From DASROJ01 sp035646975 (GTDB taxonomy: Bacteria > Acidobacteriota > Polarisedimenticolia > JACPZX01 > DASXTC01), in contig DASROJ010000106.1 of the NCBI GenBank assembly GCA_035646975.1, positions 1 to 16,705 of the forward strand: DNA of 16,705 bases, written 5' to 3'. Made by a program: the position numbers and the translations under genes. The notes beneath the pieces are model-generated. The model made no database searches, was not told where the DNA came from, and saw only the letters and a program-made list of their open reading frames with translations. Positions 1 to 6,200 of the stretch are shown here, in pieces (within the stretch, counting starts at the first letter, position 1; every line of letters begins with the position of its first letter).

Positions 1-567
1 GAAGCTCTTCAGGTTCTGCGTGCCGAACGTAACGCTGTTGTCCTGGATCGGGGCATTGATGCCGCGCACGTCGTTCTTGACGAAGTTGTGATACGACCCC
101 TCGGCATGGTTGAACGGAGCGAAGATGGCGACGTAGTCGTAGACATCGGGATGCGTGACGTAGAACTGCTTGATGACGCAGACCGCGTCGATGCGCGTGC
201 CGAGCTGATCCTGGAATACGCAGTTGCCGCCGTCGACGATCGAGGCGATGTTGCCGTAGTCATGGTCGTTGGAGACATTGAACTGGGCTGCCGTTGTCGC
301 CGCGCCGGTGTTGTGCATGTGGGCCGAGATCTCGTCGTACTCGCGACCGATGTAGGTGGCGCATTTGACGATATCCATCAGCTTGCCGACCTTGTTGCGC
401 GTGATGTTGCCGCCCGGCCCGATGGCACACTCGCCGGTGTTGACAACCAGCTCGGTGCCGAGAGGGCACGCCTGATCGCTGAAACCCTGCTGCATGCTGA
501 GAGGCGCGGCCAGCATTCCGGCGACAGCCGCGATGAGACACGTACGGAGGACAGCTCGAGCACTCAT
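1..567 (-). CDS. Secreted protein of unknown function, N-terminal part (truncated by window edge)
   Basis: An open frame runs from an ATG at 567 to the left edge without a stop, giving the first 189 residues. The N-terminus (MSARAVLRTCLIAAVAGMLA) is a signal peptide: an Arg-containing start, a hydrophobic core and small residues before Gln-Gln. The mature part has several Cys (CPLGTELV, GECAIG, VKCATY, GNCVFQ, DAVCV) and is rich in Asn and Asp. The stretch YDYVAIFAPF followed by HNFVKNDVRGI and FGTQNLKSF reminds me of large secreted, possibly metallopeptidase-like proteins of Acidobacteriota-type bacteria, but no HExxH is present in the visible part and I do not assign a function. The start at 567 is preferred over an in-frame ATG at 582 because GGAG lies 9 nt upstream of it. 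The other two minus frames here give Arg/Ser-rich nonsense. A promoter candidate lies at 683-711. Confidence 0.75.
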   Translation of the reverse strand, partial: MSARAVLRTCLIAAVAGMLAAPLSMQQGFSDQACPLGTELVVNTGECAIGPGGNITRNKVGKLMDIVKCATYIGREYDEISAHMHNTGAATTAAQFNVSNDHDYGNIASIVDGGNCVFQDQLGTRIDAVCVIKQFYVTHPDVYDYVAIFAPFNHAEGSYHNFVKNDVRGINAPIQDNSVTFGTQNLKSF

Positions 568-682
568 AGAGACCGTCTCCATGCCCGCGTGGGGACTGAT
601 GTGGGAATCCGTAGGGACATCCCGTCTGAAATGGAAGAAGACACCGAGAATTTGCCCGTTATGGTCAGGTAGCTGCATCGAC

Positions 683-711
683 TTCATACCCCTCTGCTGC
701 GCCCCTGTCAA
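683..711 (-). promoter_or_regulatory. Sigma70-like promoter for the left-edge secreted protein
   Basis: On the minus strand a perfect -35 TTGACA (711-706) is followed by exactly 17 nt and TATGAA (688-683), four of six matches to TATAAT. The predicted start near 676 leaves a leader of about 110 nt before the ATG at 567. GAGAC-G-GTCTC, a small inverted repeat, overlaps the ribosome-binding site just ahead of the start codon. The rest of the intergenic stretch 568-828 holds no gene that I can support; it carries this promoter and the divergent control region of the CYTH gene. Confidence 0.6.
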
Positions 712-769
712 TAGAAGAAGATGTGACGGATGGTGTCCGCGGATGACCGGTGATGGGTTTCCCGAGGCC

Positions 770-798
770 CTGTCGAGCCGCGCAACGCGCCTCGACAG
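770..798. promoter_or_regulatory. 29-nt near-perfect inverted repeat (operator or hairpin) upstream of the CYTH gene
   Basis: CTGTCGAG at 770-777 and CTCGACAG at 791-798 are perfect reverse complements. Inside them CGCG (779-782) pairs with CGCG (786-789) around a 3-nt loop CAA, with a single C:C mismatch (778/790) between the two stems. The right arm covers the candidate -35 hexamer TCGACA (792-797), which favours an operator; a terminator is less likely because no T-run follows on either strand. Confidence 0.5.
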
Positions 799-821
799 TT
801 GCCGGCACGCGCGGCTATCAT
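792..821 (+). promoter_or_regulatory. Promoter candidate with very short leader, CYTH operon
   Basis: TCGACA (792-797, five of six to TTGACA), an 18-nt spacer, and TATCAT (816-821, four of six or better to TATAAT) stand directly before the ATG at 829, only 7 nt after the -10. Transcription would begin at or within a few bases of the start codon, and indeed no Shine-Dalgarno sequence is present ahead of this ATG. The -35 lies inside the inverted repeat at 770-798. Confidence 0.45.
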
Positions 822-828
822 CGGCGCC

Positions 829-1410
829 ATGGAAGCCGAAGGCTCCGCGCTCGAGGTGGAAATCAAGCTGTACGTTGGCTCGCTCGAGGAAGCGGCCGCG
901 CGGCTCGCGCGTCTTGGCGCGACCCTCGAAGAGGATCGACGCTTCGAGGACAACGATGTCTTCGACACGCCGGACGGGCGGCTCGCCAGGCAAGACAGCC
1001 TGCTCAGGCTGCGGGTGGTGGGCGGCCGCGGCACGATGACACACAAGATGAAGGTGGCCACGGAGATGCGCGCCAAGGTGCGCGAAGAGGTCCAGACTTC
1101 GGTCGGATCGCCCGACGCCCTGAGGGAGATCCTGTCCAAGGTGGGCTTCGTGAGGGTGTACCGGTACCAGAAGTACCGCAGCTACCATGCCTGGACCGAC
1201 CCCGAGTCGGGCTCGAAGCTCTGCATTTCCCTGGATGACACGCCGATCGGGGTGTACATCGAGCTGGAAGGGGACAAGAGCGCCATCGATCATGCGGCCG
1301 GACGCATGGGATACGCGGAGAACGATTACATCGTCGACGATTACCGCACGCTGCATCTGGCCTGGCTGGAAAAACGAGGGCTGCCCGCGGGCGACATGGT
1401 CTTCACATGA
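829..1410 (+). CDS. CYTH-domain protein (class IV adenylate cyclase / triphosphatase family)
   Basis: The 193-residue protein has the triphosphate-tunnel fold signature: ExExK near the N-terminus (E9, E11, K13), paired Arg on a strand (R60, R62 in LLRLRVV), Lys on the next (THKMK, K73/K75), REE at 85-87, a KYR motif (K115-R117) and an acidic strand YIELEG (E145, E147). Family members bind a triphosphate and metal in a beta tunnel and act as CyaB-type adenylate cyclases, thiamine triphosphatases or inorganic triphosphatases; the length and the late YIELEGDKSAIDH segment fit the CyaB-like branch, but the reaction cannot be fixed from sequence. The ATG at 829 is chosen over one at 799 because homology begins just after it and a -10 element lies 7 nt upstream. 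Its TGA overlaps the next ATG (ATGA), so it is coupled to the nucleotidyltransferase and kinase downstream. Cytoplasmic; no signal peptide. Confidence 0.85.
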   Translation: MEAEGSALEVEIKLYVGSLEEAAARLARLGATLEEDRRFEDNDVFDTPDGRLARQDSLLRLRVVGGRGTMTHKMKVATEMRAKVREEVQTSVGSPDALREILSKVGFVRVYRYQKYRSYHAWTDPESGSKLCISLDDTPIGVYIELEGDKSAIDHAAGRMGYAENDYIVDDYRTLHLAWLEKRGLPAGDMVFT

Positions 1411-2411
1411 AGCCGACGCGCGCGATGGTCCTTGCCGCCGGGCTCGGCACCCGCATGAAGCCGCTGTCGTCGCTACTCCCCAAGCCGGCGCTTCCGGTCG
1501 TCAATCGCCCGTTGATCGTCCATTGCCTGGAGCACCTGGCCTCGCACGGGGTGACGTTCGCCGTGATCAACACGCATCACCTTGCCGACCAGCTCGAGCA
1601 GGCGGTGAGCCGCCATCTGCCCGAGGGTCTCGAGGTGAAGTTCTCCCGGGAGAACGCGATACTGGGCACGGCCGGCGGGTTGAAAAAAGCGGCGCGGGAA
1701 TTCAGGCATGACACCTTCTACCTGGTCAACTCCGACAGTCTCACCGACGCCGACCTGACCTCGGCGGCCGCGGCTCACGCCGCCTCGGGGCGCGCGGCCA
1801 CGATGGTCGTGATGCCCCACGAGCCGGGCTCGGGTTACCGGCCGGTGGAAGTCGTCGGCGATGACTCGCGGCCGACGCAGCGGGTGAGCGGCATCGCGGG
1901 CCGGCGGTGGGGAGGCGGCGACCTCGCGCCGCGAACGTTCATCGGCATCCATCTGCTGGAGCCTTCCGTGCTCGACTCCATTCCCGCTGACGCGCCGTGC
2001 GACATCAACGCCGAGGTCTATCCCCGGATGATCGACAAAGACCCCGAGGCGGTCGGCGCGTGGCTTCACGCGGGATGGTGGTTCGAGGCCGGGGGGCCGG
2101 AGCGATATCTCGATCTGAACCTCCAGATGCTGGCGCGATCGGGGCGCGGCGCCGTGGTGGGGCCCGGGTTCTTCATCGACGAGGAGGCTCACGTGGAGCG
2201 ATCGATCATCGGAGCGCGCGCCCGTCTGGAACGAAAGGCGGTGGTGGAAGACTGCGTGATCTGGGATGATGTCGTGGTGGGCGAGGAGGTCTCGCTGCGC
2301 CGGTGCATCGTCACGAGCGGGGTGACGCTGCCACCCCTGTCCCCCCTGACGCTGGAACGAGCCATCGTGATGCCGGGCGAGGACGGCGGGATTCGAACGG
2401 AGAAGATGTGA
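1407..2411 (+). CDS. Sugar-1-phosphate nucleotidyltransferase, MurU-like, with C-terminal beta-helix
   Basis: The protein (334 aa) starts with the nucleotidyltransferase signature GLGTRMKPL (residues 12-20) and LPKPALPVVNRPL, followed by GTAGGLKKA (about 88-96) and the metal-binding LVNSDS (D110). The conserved DINAEVYP and GWWFEAGGPERYLDLN segments complete the catalytic domain at about residue 235. After that, some 75 residues (about 250-325) form hexapeptide-like repeats (VERSIIG, VEDCVIWDD, LRRCIV) typical of a left-handed beta-helix. Enzymes of this type join NTP and a sugar-1-phosphate to give NDP-sugar. The following kinase looks like AmgK, so MurNAc- or GlcNAc-1-phosphate with UTP is the likely substrate pair, as for MurU in Pseudomonas; a mannose-1-phosphate or heptose role is an alternative. 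Classical MurU is shorter and lacks the beta-helix tail. ATGA overlap upstream and a 4-nt overlap downstream show translational coupling. Confidence 0.88.
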   Translation: MKPTRAMVLAAGLGTRMKPLSSLLPKPALPVVNRPLIVHCLEHLASHGVTFAVINTHHLADQLEQAVSRHLPEGLEVKFSRENAILGTAGGLKKAAREFRHDTFYLVNSDSLTDADLTSAAAAHAASGRAATMVVMPHEPGSGYRPVEVVGDDSRPTQRVSGIAGRRWGGGDLAPRTFIGIHLLEPSVLDSIPADAPCDINAEVYPRMIDKDPEAVGAWLHAGWWFEAGGPERYLDLNLQMLARSGRGAVVGPGFFIDEEAHVERSIIGARARLERKAVVEDCVIWDDVVVGEEVSLRRCIVTSGVTLPPLSPLTLERAIVMPGEDGGIRTEKM

Positions 2412-3430
2412 AGAGCCAGCCGGCGGGAATCGATGAACGGGTGGGCGCCTTCGTCAGGACGCGATTCGGCGCCACGGCCGCCTTCGAACGTCTCACGGGT
2501 GACGCCTCGGACCGGAGCTACTTCCGGTTGAGACTCCCCGGGATGTCCTCGCTCATCCTGATGGTCCATCGCGAGCCGTTCGATCTGGAAGAGCTTCCCT
2601 GGTTCGTTCATGGCCGGTTCCTGCACGAGCTGGGCGCGGCGGTGCCCCAGGTGGTGGCGTCGTACCCGGATGACGGGATCCTCGTGATCCAGGACCTCGG
2701 CGACGAGATGCTACAGACCCACCTGACCGGATGCGACACGTCGCGGCGTCGCTTCCTCTACCTGCAGGCGGTGCAGATCATCGCGTTTCTGCAGGAGGAG
2801 GGCACGCGGGGTCTGACTCCCGACCTGCCGGCGCACTCCACGGCGCTGGATCGGGAGCGCCTGCTGTTCGAGCTGCGGTTCTTCGCGGATCATTACGTGC
2901 ACGGATTGAAGGGCTCGCCCCTGTCGCCGCAGCAGACCGAGACGCTCGACGGCTGGTTCGGCGCGCTGGCCGGAGAGGTGGCCGGGTACCGGCGCGTGCT
3001 GTGCCACCGCGACTTCCACTCCCGGAACCTGATGGTGAAGGGGGACCGGCTCTTCATGGTGGACTTCCAGGATGCGCGGATGGGGCCATACACCTACGAC
3101 CTCGCGTCGTTGCTGCGCGACTCGTACGTCGATCTGCCCGGCGGCCTGGTGACGGAGCTGATCGAGTTCTACCGCGAAGCGGCCCGCGCTCCCGGGACCG
3201 CCGAAGAGTTCGAAGCGGAATTCGCGCGCACCTGCCTGCAGCGGAACATCAAGGCGCTCGGAACGTTCGCTTCACAGGTGATGCTGCGCGGCAACCGCGT
3301 CTACCTTCCCTACATTCCCCGCACGCTCGGGTACGTGCGGGACAACCTGGGCCTGCTGGCCGGAAGCGCCGAAGCCAACGGGACCGCCGAGGTGCTCGAG
3401 ATGTTCTCGGGTCCGCTCGATTACCGTTGA
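2408..3430 (+). CDS. AmgK-like sugar kinase (aminoglycoside phosphotransferase family)
   Basis: The 340-residue protein has the APH/choline-kinase core: the catalytic loop LCHRDFHSRNLMV (H200, D202, N207) and the metal site MVDFQDARMGPYTYDLASLL (D219, D231). DFQDA followed by GP-TYD is characteristic of AmgK, the anomeric kinase that phosphorylates MurNAc and GlcNAc at C1 in the peptidoglycan recycling shunt, whose product is taken by MurU. The N-terminal GDASDRSYFR is the nucleotide-binding loop of the same family. The start is GTG at 2408, with GGAG 5 nt upstream and a 4-nt overlap with the upstream stop; a longer open frame from 2303 would overlap the nucleotidyltransferase by over 100 nt and is not credible. 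The C-terminus overlaps the convergent peptidase gene by 10 nt. A homoserine or other small-molecule kinase role is less likely. Confidence 0.87.
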   Translation: MKSQPAGIDERVGAFVRTRFGATAAFERLTGDASDRSYFRLRLPGMSSLILMVHREPFDLEELPWFVHGRFLHELGAAVPQVVASYPDDGILVIQDLGDEMLQTHLTGCDTSRRRFLYLQAVQIIAFLQEEGTRGLTPDLPAHSTALDRERLLFELRFFADHYVHGLKGSPLSPQQTETLDGWFGALAGEVAGYRRVLCHRDFHSRNLMVKGDRLFMVDFQDARMGPYTYDLASLLRDSYVDLPGGLVTELIEFYREAARAPGTAEEFEAEFARTCLQRNIKALGTFASQVMLRGNRVYLPYIPRTLGYVRDNLGLLAGSAEANGTAEVLEMFSGPLDYR

Positions 3431-4866
3431 GCGGGCGGCGTGAATACCACCTGCATGTTTCGATAGTCGATGGTGAACGGCGTGTCGTCCAGGTGCGGGG
3501 CTCCCAGGATGAGATACACCTCCGATTCCAGGGCGTGACTGAAGCCGGTCAGGTCGCCGCTGGGCAGGCCGTTGGCCGGGTAGTCGCGTCCGGCGAACGA
3601 GAGCGTGCCTTTGATGATCACCTTCCGGTCGGCCATCGGCCCGCCGATGCCGCGTGAGGAGGAGCCGACGCCCGGCCCCTGGGACGTTCCCCAGCGCGCC
3701 GGCACGGCCTGCAGTCCCGGCGCCCGGCGTAACGTCGCGCGGGCCACGATGGTCGACACCGACCCGGTGTCGAGCAGCGCGTTCATCGGCTCGCCGTTGA
3801 CTTTCGCGACGATCATGATTTCACCGCCGACGTTTCGGAACGGCTCGGCCCGGCCCGGTCGCTGCGTTCCGGTCCCCGCCGGCGTCTGAAGCGTCAGCCG
3901 CCGCCCCTTGAGGTCGACGGTGATGTCGAAGGCGGAGAAGAACGACGGACCGATGAGCCCTTCTTCGCTGCCCGACGGGTCGCGCACGGTGGCCGGGACA
4001 TTGCGCACCACGATGCCGTCGCCCAGCGTCATCTCGGGCACCACCACGAGATCCCCTGTCTCGGTGCGGGACACCCCGATCCCGGCGATGGTGAAGGGCC
4101 GGATGGGCGTGAGCTTCGCCCGGGCGGCGATCCGAGGCGAAATGGTGACGCCGGTCGCGCCGGTGTCGAAGACGAACTTCTGGCCCGGCAGTCCGGCAAC
4201 CGTCATCTTCAGATAGGCCTGCCCGCCGAACACCTGTATCGGCACGCTGCAGGGCTCTTTCTTTGTCATCTCCTCGATGGGCCGATCACCCATCAATTCG
4301 AGAAGCGCGACCCAGGCTTCGACATTCTTCACCGCCGATTCTTCCTCTTCGGCGGGCCGCTGCCTGACCAGCTCGAGATAGTGTTTGAGCATGGCGATGG
4401 TGTCCTGCCGTCGCGCGAGATGATTGGCCAGCACGCGCAGGTATTTCGGCGTCTCGGGGCTCAGCGCCGCGGCCCGGCTGAAAGACGCGGCGGCGTCGCC
4501 GTAACGGCCCAGCGTGCGCAGCACCCGGCCGATGCCGAAATGCGCGGCCGCGGCGTTCGGGTCGATCTCCACCGCGCGGCGATAGCGCAGCTCGGCTTGC
4601 TCGAAGTCACCTCGACGGTACAGCGCGTCGCCCAGCGCCGCCATGCCGGGGGCATGGTCGGGCCACCGATCCACGGTCATTGCCGCCAGGTCGAGCGCTT
4701 CGTCAACCTTGTCGTCGTGCAGCAGCTCCGCGACCCGTTCGACAACCTGGTTCGGATCACCGGGCAGGCTCGCCGGCGCGGGGGGAGGGGGCGGCTCGGC
4801 CGCACCGAAAGCGCACATCGTCGCCAGGAGGAGCCACGTCATCGGGGCGGTGATGAGGCTGGGCAT
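3421..4866 (-). CDS. Exported TPR protein with two retropepsin-like aspartic peptidase domains
   Basis: Residues 1-23 form a signal peptide, then a Pro-rich linker (EPPPPPAPA). About residues 40-170 hold TPR-type helical repeats (for example ALGDALYRRGDFEQAELRYR and GIGRVLRTLGRYGDAAASF). Two aspartic-peptidase lobes follow: KFVFDTGATGVTIS (D234-T-G236) with its closing strand GLIGPSFFSAFDITVD, and NALLDTGSVSTIVA (D366-T-G368) with LILGAPHLDDTPFTIDY. Retropepsin-like enzymes normally work as homodimers with one DTG per chain; here one chain carries both, so it could act as a pseudo-dimer. The likely site is the periplasm or beyond. Substrate is unknown. The ATG lies 2 nt after the tldE-like stop, so the three genes form one transcript; no clear Shine-Dalgarno is seen, which fits coupling. 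The 3' end overlaps the convergent kinase gene. Confidence 0.85.
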   Translation of the reverse strand: MPSLITAPMTWLLLATMCAFGAAEPPPPPAPASLPGDPNQVVERVAELLHDDKVDEALDLAAMTVDRWPDHAPGMAALGDALYRRGDFEQAELRYRRAVEIDPNAAAAHFGIGRVLRTLGRYGDAAASFSRAAALSPETPKYLRVLANHLARRQDTIAMLKHYLELVRQRPAEEEESAVKNVEAWVALLELMGDRPIEEMTKKEPCSVPIQVFGGQAYLKMTVAGLPGQKFVFDTGATGVTISPRIAARAKLTPIRPFTIAGIGVSRTETGDLVVVPEMTLGDGIVVRNVPATVRDPSGSEEGLIGPSFFSAFDITVDLKGRRLTLQTPAGTGTQRPGRAEPFRNVGGEIMIVAKVNGEPMNALLDTGSVSTIVARATLRRAPGLQAVPARWGTSQGPGVGSSSRGIGGPMADRKVIIKGTLSFAGRDYPANGLPSGDLTGFSHALESEVYLILGAPHLDDTPFTIDYRNMQVVFTPPAQR

Positions 4867-4868
4867 GA

Positions 4869-6200
4869 TCAGGAGGCTGAACGCAGCCCGATCTCCCCGA
4901 CCAGGATCGATGGCGAGCCGAACGAACCGGTCGGGAAACCGAACGCGAGATCGTTGCCGATGCCGACGATGCCCGACAGCAACCCTGAAATCGGCCAGCT
5001 CGCCATCATCCCGGAGATCGCTTCGGCCGGCTTGCCGTCAACGATGCGGCGGCCGGCGGCCAGCGCGGTGAACGATCCGTATTCGCCGGTGCGGCGCAGG
5101 ACCGACGGGGCCGGGCGCAACGACTGGATCCAGACGCCGTCCTGCAGCCCGGACATCAGATCCTCAGGAGTGTCCGAACCCGGCGCGATGAAGAAATTCG
5201 ACGGCATCCGTCGCGGCGCATCGCGGAAGGAGACCCTGATGCCGTTGCCGGAGGATTCCTCCGAGCAGCGGGCCGCGCTCGAAAGGTCGTGCAGCATCCC
5301 CTCGAACCTGCCGCGCTCTACCACGGTGGTCCGACGCGTCGGGACCCCTTCTCCATCGAACGGAGCCGAAGCGATGCCACCGGGCAATCGACCATCGTCG
5401 ATGATCGTCAGCAGACGCGAGCCGACCTCGGTACCGCGGGGCGGCCCGGGAGGCGACAGGGTGCGTGCGAAGGCGCGAAGGATTTCGGCGGCCGCGGGTG
5501 GGGCGATGAGCGCCGGGTAGACGCGCTCGTCGATGGGCCGGCCTTCGAGCGCCTCGATGACCAGCCTGGCGGTGCCGTCACCGAAAAGAGCGGGTGAGAA
5601 TCCCGCGAGGTTGCGCGCGGTGCGTGAACGTCTCACCAGGACCGACGAGCTGCCTTCACCGCCCATCAGGCTGAGCGTGAGGTGAACGAGCGTCTGGCGA
5701 TAACTCCCCGCAAGACCCCTCGAGTTCGCCAGCCAGACCTCGGAGGACGACGCGGCGATCGACGCCGAGTCGAGCCGTCTCACTCGCGGGTCGGCGCGCA
5801 GGGCCTCGGAGCAGGCGTCGTCGAGCAGCCCTTCGAGGTCAGCCGGCGTGGCGGCATGCAGTCTCTGATCGAAGATGCCGAGCCCGCGCCCGTCACCCGG
5901 TTTTCCCGAAGGCAGGGCGAGCACCGGCGCCGGCGCGCGCGCCGCCTCCAGCGCGGCGCGCACGATCTGGTCGATGCCGCCGGGATCCGGCGAGGGCCCG
6001 CAGGCCGAGGCGAAGCCGCAGGCTCCGTCGCGAAGAAAGACCCTGAGCGCCACGCCCCCCTCGGCGGTCCGCGTCCAGGTCACGCCACCGCCGGGCTCGA
6101 GCCTCACCTCCCTGGAGGCGCCTCGCTTGATCAGGGCGTCGGCGCCCGCCGCCCCGGAGGCGAGGCTCTTGTCCAGCAACGATGCCAGCGTCTCCTTCAT
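4869..6200 (-). CDS. pmbA: TldE/PmbA-type subunit of the TldD-TldE metallopeptidase
   Basis: The 443-residue protein belongs to the PmbA/TldD family (modulator of DNA gyrase). It shows the family blocks LLTIIDDGRLPGG, GEGVPTRRTTVV, SGNGIRVSFRDAP followed by RRMPSNFFIAPG, and the C-terminal GIGNDLAFGFPTGSFGSPSILV. It lacks an HExxxH motif, as expected for TldE, the non-zinc partner that completes the active-site channel of TldD. The start at 6200 overlaps the tldD stop (ATGA) and has GGGGGA just upstream; an open frame from 6314 would run far into tldD. In Escherichia coli TldD-TldE trims microcin B17 and degrades unfolded peptides such as CcdA. The substrate here is unknown. Gene pairing and overlaps imply equal production of both subunits. 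Confidence 0.9.
   Translation of the reverse strand: MKETLASLLDKSLASGAAGADALIKRGASREVRLEPGGGVTWTRTAEGGVALRVFLRDGACGFASACGPSPDPGGIDQIVRAALEAARAPAPVLALPSGKPGDGRGLGIFDQRLHAATPADLEGLLDDACSEALRADPRVRRLDSASIAASSSEVWLANSRGLAGSYRQTLVHLTLSLMGGEGSSSVLVRRSRTARNLAGFSPALFGDGTARLVIEALEGRPIDERVYPALIAPPAAAEILRAFARTLSPPGPPRGTEVGSRLLTIIDDGRLPGGIASAPFDGEGVPTRRTTVVERGRFEGMLHDLSSAARCSEESSGNGIRVSFRDAPRRMPSNFFIAPGSDTPEDLMSGLQDGVWIQSLRPAPSVLRRTGEYGSFTALAAGRRIVDGKPAEAISGMMASWPISGLLSGIVGIGNDLAFGFPTGSFGSPSILVGEIGLRSAS

Noticed and set aside
88..672. Plus-strand frame of 194 codons at the left end
   Set aside because: It is antisense to the signal-peptide protein that starts at 567 and has no ribosome-binding site or domain.
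2731..3657. Alternative plus-strand frame of 308 codons across the kinase gene
   Set aside because: Arg/Ala/Gly-rich out-of-frame reading of the kinase, whose own frame has all APH motifs.
4381..5520. Open plus-strand frame of 379 codons opposite the aspartic peptidase and tldE genes
   Set aside because: No recognisable domain; crosses a real gene boundary and has antisense-type composition.
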